DNA of 64,000 nucleotides, taken from Halichondria panicea. Taxonomy: Eukaryota; Porifera; Demospongiae; Suberitida; Halichondriidae. This document shows, one piece after another, positions 59,801 through 64,000 of this stretch (its first letter is position 1; each line of letters opens with the position of its first letter). A program made the position numbers and the translations under genes. The notes under the pieces were generated by a model. It searched no databases. It was given only the letters and a program-made list of their open reading frames with translations, and was not told the DNA's origin. Location: positions 3,971,899 to 4,035,898 of the forward strand of contig NC_087377.1 of assembly GCF_963675165.1 (NCBI RefSeq), written 5' to 3'.

Positions 59801-62800
59801 AGAGCACCAACATATATACATGTATACACTATCCAATACTGGCCTTTTTGTGTAAGTACGTACTTACACCTATATCTAACTGCCACTTGTACATGTAATT
59901 AAAATTGTGTGTGCTTTAGACTTGCAAGTATCTCTGTGTTTTCATTGTTTTAATTAATAACCATGCAAACTGTCAGCTTTAATAATTCCACATATTCCTC
60001 ATGCAGCCTATGATGGTAGGTTCTGTGCTGATGATTCTGATGGCTGCACTGGTGTGATATGCTTTGAGGAGGTGACATGTGTCGATGTCCCTGCCCCTGG
60101 AGTTGGAGCAATGTGCGGACCATGTCCAGTAGGGTATTTCGGAGATGGACAGAAATGTGATGGTAAGTTATTGAAATGCTGAAAGTTGGGCTCAGAAATC
60201 ATACAAGTCATGTGATTATTTTATTGTGATTAGCACATCATCTAATATTGAAATTGGAACACCAGATTGCAAGTTATTACTGTCTGAAGATGCTGCACGT
60301 ATTATGAATATATACACATGTACAGTTGCTGTGTTATACATAATATCATGATTATCTTACTATCCTATATGTATATAGATATCAACGAGTGTGAGGAGGA
60401 TGCTCACAACTGTACTGATGTCTGTGTGAATGTACAGGGAGGGTTCGAATGTGCCTGTAACCAAGGTTACACACTAGCCGACACCACATCATGTACAGGT
60501 AAGGGAAAATAAATTTAAACATAACTGACGAACCTGTTACGGTGGATTACCACAATCTATACACGACGTTACGATGTGTGGGCAGAATAGAATTTGTCCA
60601 ATAATGAATTTTAGCTGCCTGCTAATTAAGCCTTTTCTAACAAACTGTATAACCTAAATAAACATTGGTTGTTTGAATATAATGACAGGCCTGCATTGTG
60701 TGATGAAACCTGCTTGTAGTAACTAATCTTACACAGATGTTGATGAGTGTAGTGTATTGAATGGTGGTTGCCATCAAGTATGCAACAACTTTGAGGGAGG
60801 GTTCGAATGCGACTGTTCAGACGGATTTGGATTGACCAATGACAACACAACATGTCAAGGTGTTACTTGTATAAGCAACTGCCATACATACGTACAATTA
60901 TAGATTCATTTGTTGCTTGACAGATTATTCAGTGACTGTATTTTGTAGCGTGCACAATTTAATTGTTGGTTAAAGAATTTCTTTAACCAATAATTACATT
61001 CGTTCAGTTCTACCGGAGTCTTCTTGTTCTAATGACGCTATATGCTCTCAAAACTGTGTGAGATTGTTCGGTGTGGAGGTGTGTAGCTGTAACCTTGGAT
61101 ACACACTGGATAGAGATAATGTCACCTGTTCGGGTGAGAAGCTATTATCAAGTACATGTCTATATCTGATTCATCCATTGTTGAAGAGATTGTATATGTA
61201 CAGTACGTATACATTTAGCTGCATGGTTAAATTTATATGAGGATTCACTATTGTCCCAAGTTTATAGACACAATAATAATTTTTTTGTTTGTACTAACAA
61301 CATGCATGCATGCATAAACATTTGCTGCTGCTGCTTTATCACACAGATATTGACGAGTGTGCTGAGTCACCATGTGATCAAGAGTGCAGTAACTCTGATG
61401 GAGGGTTCCAGTGTGTCTGTGAGGAAGGATATGTGTTGGACACGGATGAGAGGAGCTGTTTGGGTAGCTATGTGTTGCAGCTGTGTACAAAGATATGTTT
61501 ATACTGGACATAAATATGTACTAAGGAATAGCCATGCATATGCTATACCTATACCATGCTTTTAAAGCCTTATAGCTGTGTTACGAATCATTGGACATAA
61601 TTTGTTGCTCCTACAGATATAGACGAGTGCTCGGTAGCTGCCGAGAATGATACTGACCTTTGCACCTCTCCCATGTTCTGCTCTAATACACTGGGTGGCT
61701 TTGAGTGTTTGTGCCCTGGGGGGACTGAGCAAGCAGGTGGCACATGTGTCTCCATAGGTGAGCTATCTCTTATACTATAATTATTACTTGAGTGTACCGT
61801 GAAGTCTCTGAACATATATAAGTAATTGTATATTGGTCTAAAGATGATGAGAGGTTCTTATATATAAAGACGATGCAGTGTCCCTTTCAATTGATTGATT
61901 GATTTCCTCTTTCTCCTCAGGTACAAATGTTCGTCGAGTCAATGATTCTGTGATTGGAGATCCACTGATGACTGTACCTCTCTACCTCACCAACACAAGT
62001 GCACTGCAGAGCAATATCAATCTCGAAGAAAATGAAGTTATTAATCTTTGCTTTGAAATCCACGGTCGATCTGATGAATATTTCAATCTCGTGTCTGACT
62101 CTTGTATTAGCGTGAATGCACATTACCAGCGAGCAGATCCACAATTACCCGCCAATATTATTGATGAGATAACAGTTCGAGCAGCTGGTCTTGACGGGAT
62201 CTGCCGAAATATTGCAGTCAGTGTCGAAAATTGCCAGGCAACAATCGATGGGTCTGTGCTCGATGAAACTTACACAAGTGCTGGAATATCTGTGAGACTG
62301 TATCGAAATCGTGTTCGAATTTCTGCTCCTAATTGCCAAGACCTTGATTTGGTGATGTGGGTATTTTGTGAGCAGTCAGAGTTGAGGGGATACCCTGAAC
62401 TGGGAGAGCCTGATATCGTGGTCAATGTTAGTATGATCCACTTTGTGATTGCTCGTGGACTTAATATCAGAGAATCGGCTCATGGCTTGCTGGGTAAGTG
62501 GTGAATAAAGAGCGTCCATAGCTTCTTTGCGATTCTATAGCACTCAATCACGTATGATATAACAGTGGAATGTTTTTATACAAGTATAAAAAAATACAAA
62601 TGTACCTTTAGAGAACAAAGTTTTGGCAACTATTACTTTGTTGAGAGTTATTGTACAAACTGTTTATTTAAGATCCTTTAATCCTTTAGATTGCTGACAC
62701 TGCATTGATTACGGGTTCCACTGTATACACAATGAATTAATTTGTTGAATGCTATAGTATTTTGATGCTATTGTTTCTACTTTGATTTATTTTTTCTGTC

Positions 62801-63142
62801 TACTTTTCTACAGGTCAGTTTTGGAATGTTCCCATCACCATCGAGCGCTATTTGGGCTCTCTCTCTGATGGCAGCACACGAGATGATACCTACATCCTGA
62901 CTGTCAACTATCCGAACACGTTCCCTCGTCGTTTTGTGACCTTTCTTCACTCTCCGACTTGGGACAGACGAGGGAAGGAGTATTGTTTGTACGGGGGTAA
63001 CAGACAGGGTGGAGGGATACTTGAGATAGAGTCACCAAATGATCCGATTATCCAGGGACGCTATAGAGACTATATCGTGGGGGAACAGTTCGGAGTGGAC
63101 TTTGTGTATTCTCATTTCGAATCTTCTGAGTGCAGTCTGTGA
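50868..63142 (+). CDS. L2: giant secreted NIDO-AMOP-VWD matrix/mucin-type protein, 2555 aa
   Basis: 31 exons in one frame: 50868-51111, 51265-51420, 52181-52318, 52559-52699, 52747-52953, 53012-53152, 53208-53420, 53470-53643, 53709-53906, 53968-54099, 54155-54340, 54395-54586, 54637-55854, 55902-56027, 56078-56206, 56257-56396, 56470-56778, 56837-57387, 57518-57732, 57899-58101, 58151-58505, 58761-59006, 59344-59712, 60007-60162, 60379-60498, 60737-60859, 61008-61133, 61347-61463, 61617-61757, 61921-62493, 62814-63142. Domains: signal peptide 1-23; LDLa-like 30-133; Cys-rich 134-179; four Calx-beta-like 180-643; Sushi 644-707; IgGFc-binding-like 708-1113; two EGF to 1198; NIDO to about 1460; AMOP to 1603; VWD 1604-1789 ([20 protein letters not shown]); a cadherin-like segment 1872-1960; six EGF-like to 2255; a C-terminus with SAHGLLGQFW, like the inter-alpha-trypsin-inhibitor heavy-chain end. 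No membrane span. The NIDO-AMOP-VWD core is that of MUC4-type proteins; a role in matrix or mucus is inferred. Confidence 0.87.
51454..51652. repeat. Truncated MITE joined to a partial copy of L exon 2
   Basis: 51454-51581 is the CACAGCAAAAACAC element, cut off before its right end. It runs into 51585-51652, a second copy of the 3' half of exon 2 (TGTGTGATGGCAAGGCCGAC...). The partial copy has no splice acceptor, so it is probably not used. Confidence 0.7.
51653..52180 (+). other. Rest of L2 intron 2
   Basis: Intron with a possible further inverted-repeat element between about 51718 and 51900 (tttggcgggtat at the left, atccgcccaagt and tatacggtat at the right). The ends are too diverged to call firmly. 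Confidence 0.35.
62562..62725. mobile_element. MITE of the CAGTGGAAC family in L2 intron 30
   Basis: Left AACAGTGGAA, right GGGTTCCACTGTA. Shorter terminal similarity than the copies at 35533 and 50178. Confidence 0.5.
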
Positions 63143-64000
63143 ATAATTATCGTAGCAATTATAGAGAGACTTCTAAGTGTGCGTTAACTTTAACTATCTT
63201 AGTGTCAATATTATTGTTATGTGCCATACTGTGTCTTGTATAACTAGTTATTTTTATTATAATAATGTGTAGTTCCAAGAAAAAATATCTCGTAATTGAA
63301 CTATCCGCCAAATCATTTTATAACCTCTCAAAGTATGCCAACAAAATGTCTCATTTTGTACATATTTATCTTCTTCCCCTCCCCCCCCAGCTGTAGCCCA
63401 ACGACGTGAACCAGCTAGTTTTTAAAATTATTAATAATGCGTGCAGCACCTCCAGGTCCAAGTACATCTATACTGCATCTGTTATGTTTTTGAAATCTAT
63501 AGATACTGCATCTATATGCCTCCCACTTACCAGTAGCCTGTCTATAAAATTATTACTAGCTCATACATGATCAGGCACTCGGTCCCAATAAATTTTAATG
63601 TTAGTTTTACTCCTAGCAACCATGCATTCTAGGGTGAATGTCTATACTGCACATTTTTTGCCGTCATAAAATAAGTGGAAAGTTAATTAAATATAACGTA
63701 TTAAAGTCTCACTGACTGATTCTTGTTGTTAATTACTTTCAGACTGTGTTCATAGGCTTACCTGTTTTCCTTGTGCAAATTACATGTATATAATGCTAAA
63801 AGTTTTGTGTTTTTTTTATAATACTTGTATACCTATTCACTATTGTGTGGCCTCCCCCAAAGAGACCACTTTTACTATACTAATGAAAGCATCGCGGGTG
63901 CTGATGCCTCGGTAGAGGTGCCAAAGCTACATAACATAAAACTACTAATAGCTAGCTTTTATACACACATTGATTATAATTATCATGATGTTAATTTTGC
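63143..64000. other. 3' flank of L2 with a kinesin relic
   Basis: No gene. It includes the relic of a kinesin ankyrin exon at about 63375-63650; after that only AT-rich sequence is seen to the window end. Confidence 0.5.
63375..63650 (+). pseudogene. Relic of K2 exon 31 (ankyrin) downstream of L2
   Basis: TAGCCCAACGACGTGAACC matches the start of K2 exon 31 (38021-38039, TAGCCTAACGATGTGAACC), with the same C-rich tract before it. TTACTCCTAGCAACCATGCA and GGGTGAATGTCTATACTGCA match its 3' end and donor (38108-38148). The middle is replaced by unrelated DNA. It suggests the block [kinesin 3' end + L] repeats again downstream. Confidence 0.7.

Overview
This window looks like nuclear DNA of an early-branching animal, most likely a demosponge. 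That is an inference from three things: small exons with GT-AG introns, many only 45-100 bases long; AT-rich spacers full of short inverted-repeat elements; and metazoan-type domains (Death, Calx-beta, Sushi, IgGFc-binding-like, EGF, NIDO, AMOP, VWD). No bacterial operons, tRNA, rRNA or CRISPR were seen. Exon models were read by eye. For every gene reported as intact, the exon phases were checked to add up to one open frame.

Layout. (1) 1-11804: a tandem family of Death-domain genes, called DD-A to DD-D here. DD-A is only a 3' end, DD-B a truncated gene with a chimeric end, and DD-C (504 aa) and DD-D (513 aa) are complete 10-exon genes. (2) 13165-20026: a decayed kinesin gene copy, K1, whose sixth intron carries an intact antisense gene N1 for a multi-pass membrane protein. 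(3) 20073-23371: a Death-gene 3' scrap fused to the end of K1, then DD-E, a broken fifth copy. (4) 24469-38926: an apparently intact 33-exon kinesin, K2 (1096 aa), with motor, coiled coil, DEP-like domain and ankyrin repeats. Its matching intron holds N2, the paralogue of N1. (5) 40611-63142: a duplicated gene for a very large secreted protein. L1 is complete only through AMOP. L2 is a complete 31-exon model of 2555 aa (signal peptide, LDLa-like, Calx-beta-like x4, Sushi, IgGFc-binding-like, EGF x2, NIDO, AMOP, VWD, six EGF-like, ITI-heavy-chain C-terminal-like). Between them lie a decayed partial L copy and a copy of the last kinesin exon. A second kinesin relic follows L2.

How it fits together. 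The region is built by segmental duplication. A block [Death gene + kinesin with nested gene] occurs twice (DD-D/K1/N1 and DD-E/K2/N2). A block [kinesin 3' end + L gene] was also multiplied. Shared breakpoints, relic exons and elements shared between copies record this. No joint pathway is evident: kinesin is a cytoskeletal motor, the Death genes suggest signalling adaptors, N1/N2 are membrane proteins, and L1/L2 are extracellular-matrix or mucin-like. Mobile DNA is mostly short non-autonomous inverted-repeat elements. Several have target-site duplications, and three have an uninterrupted paralogous site inside the window. No transposase gene was recognised.
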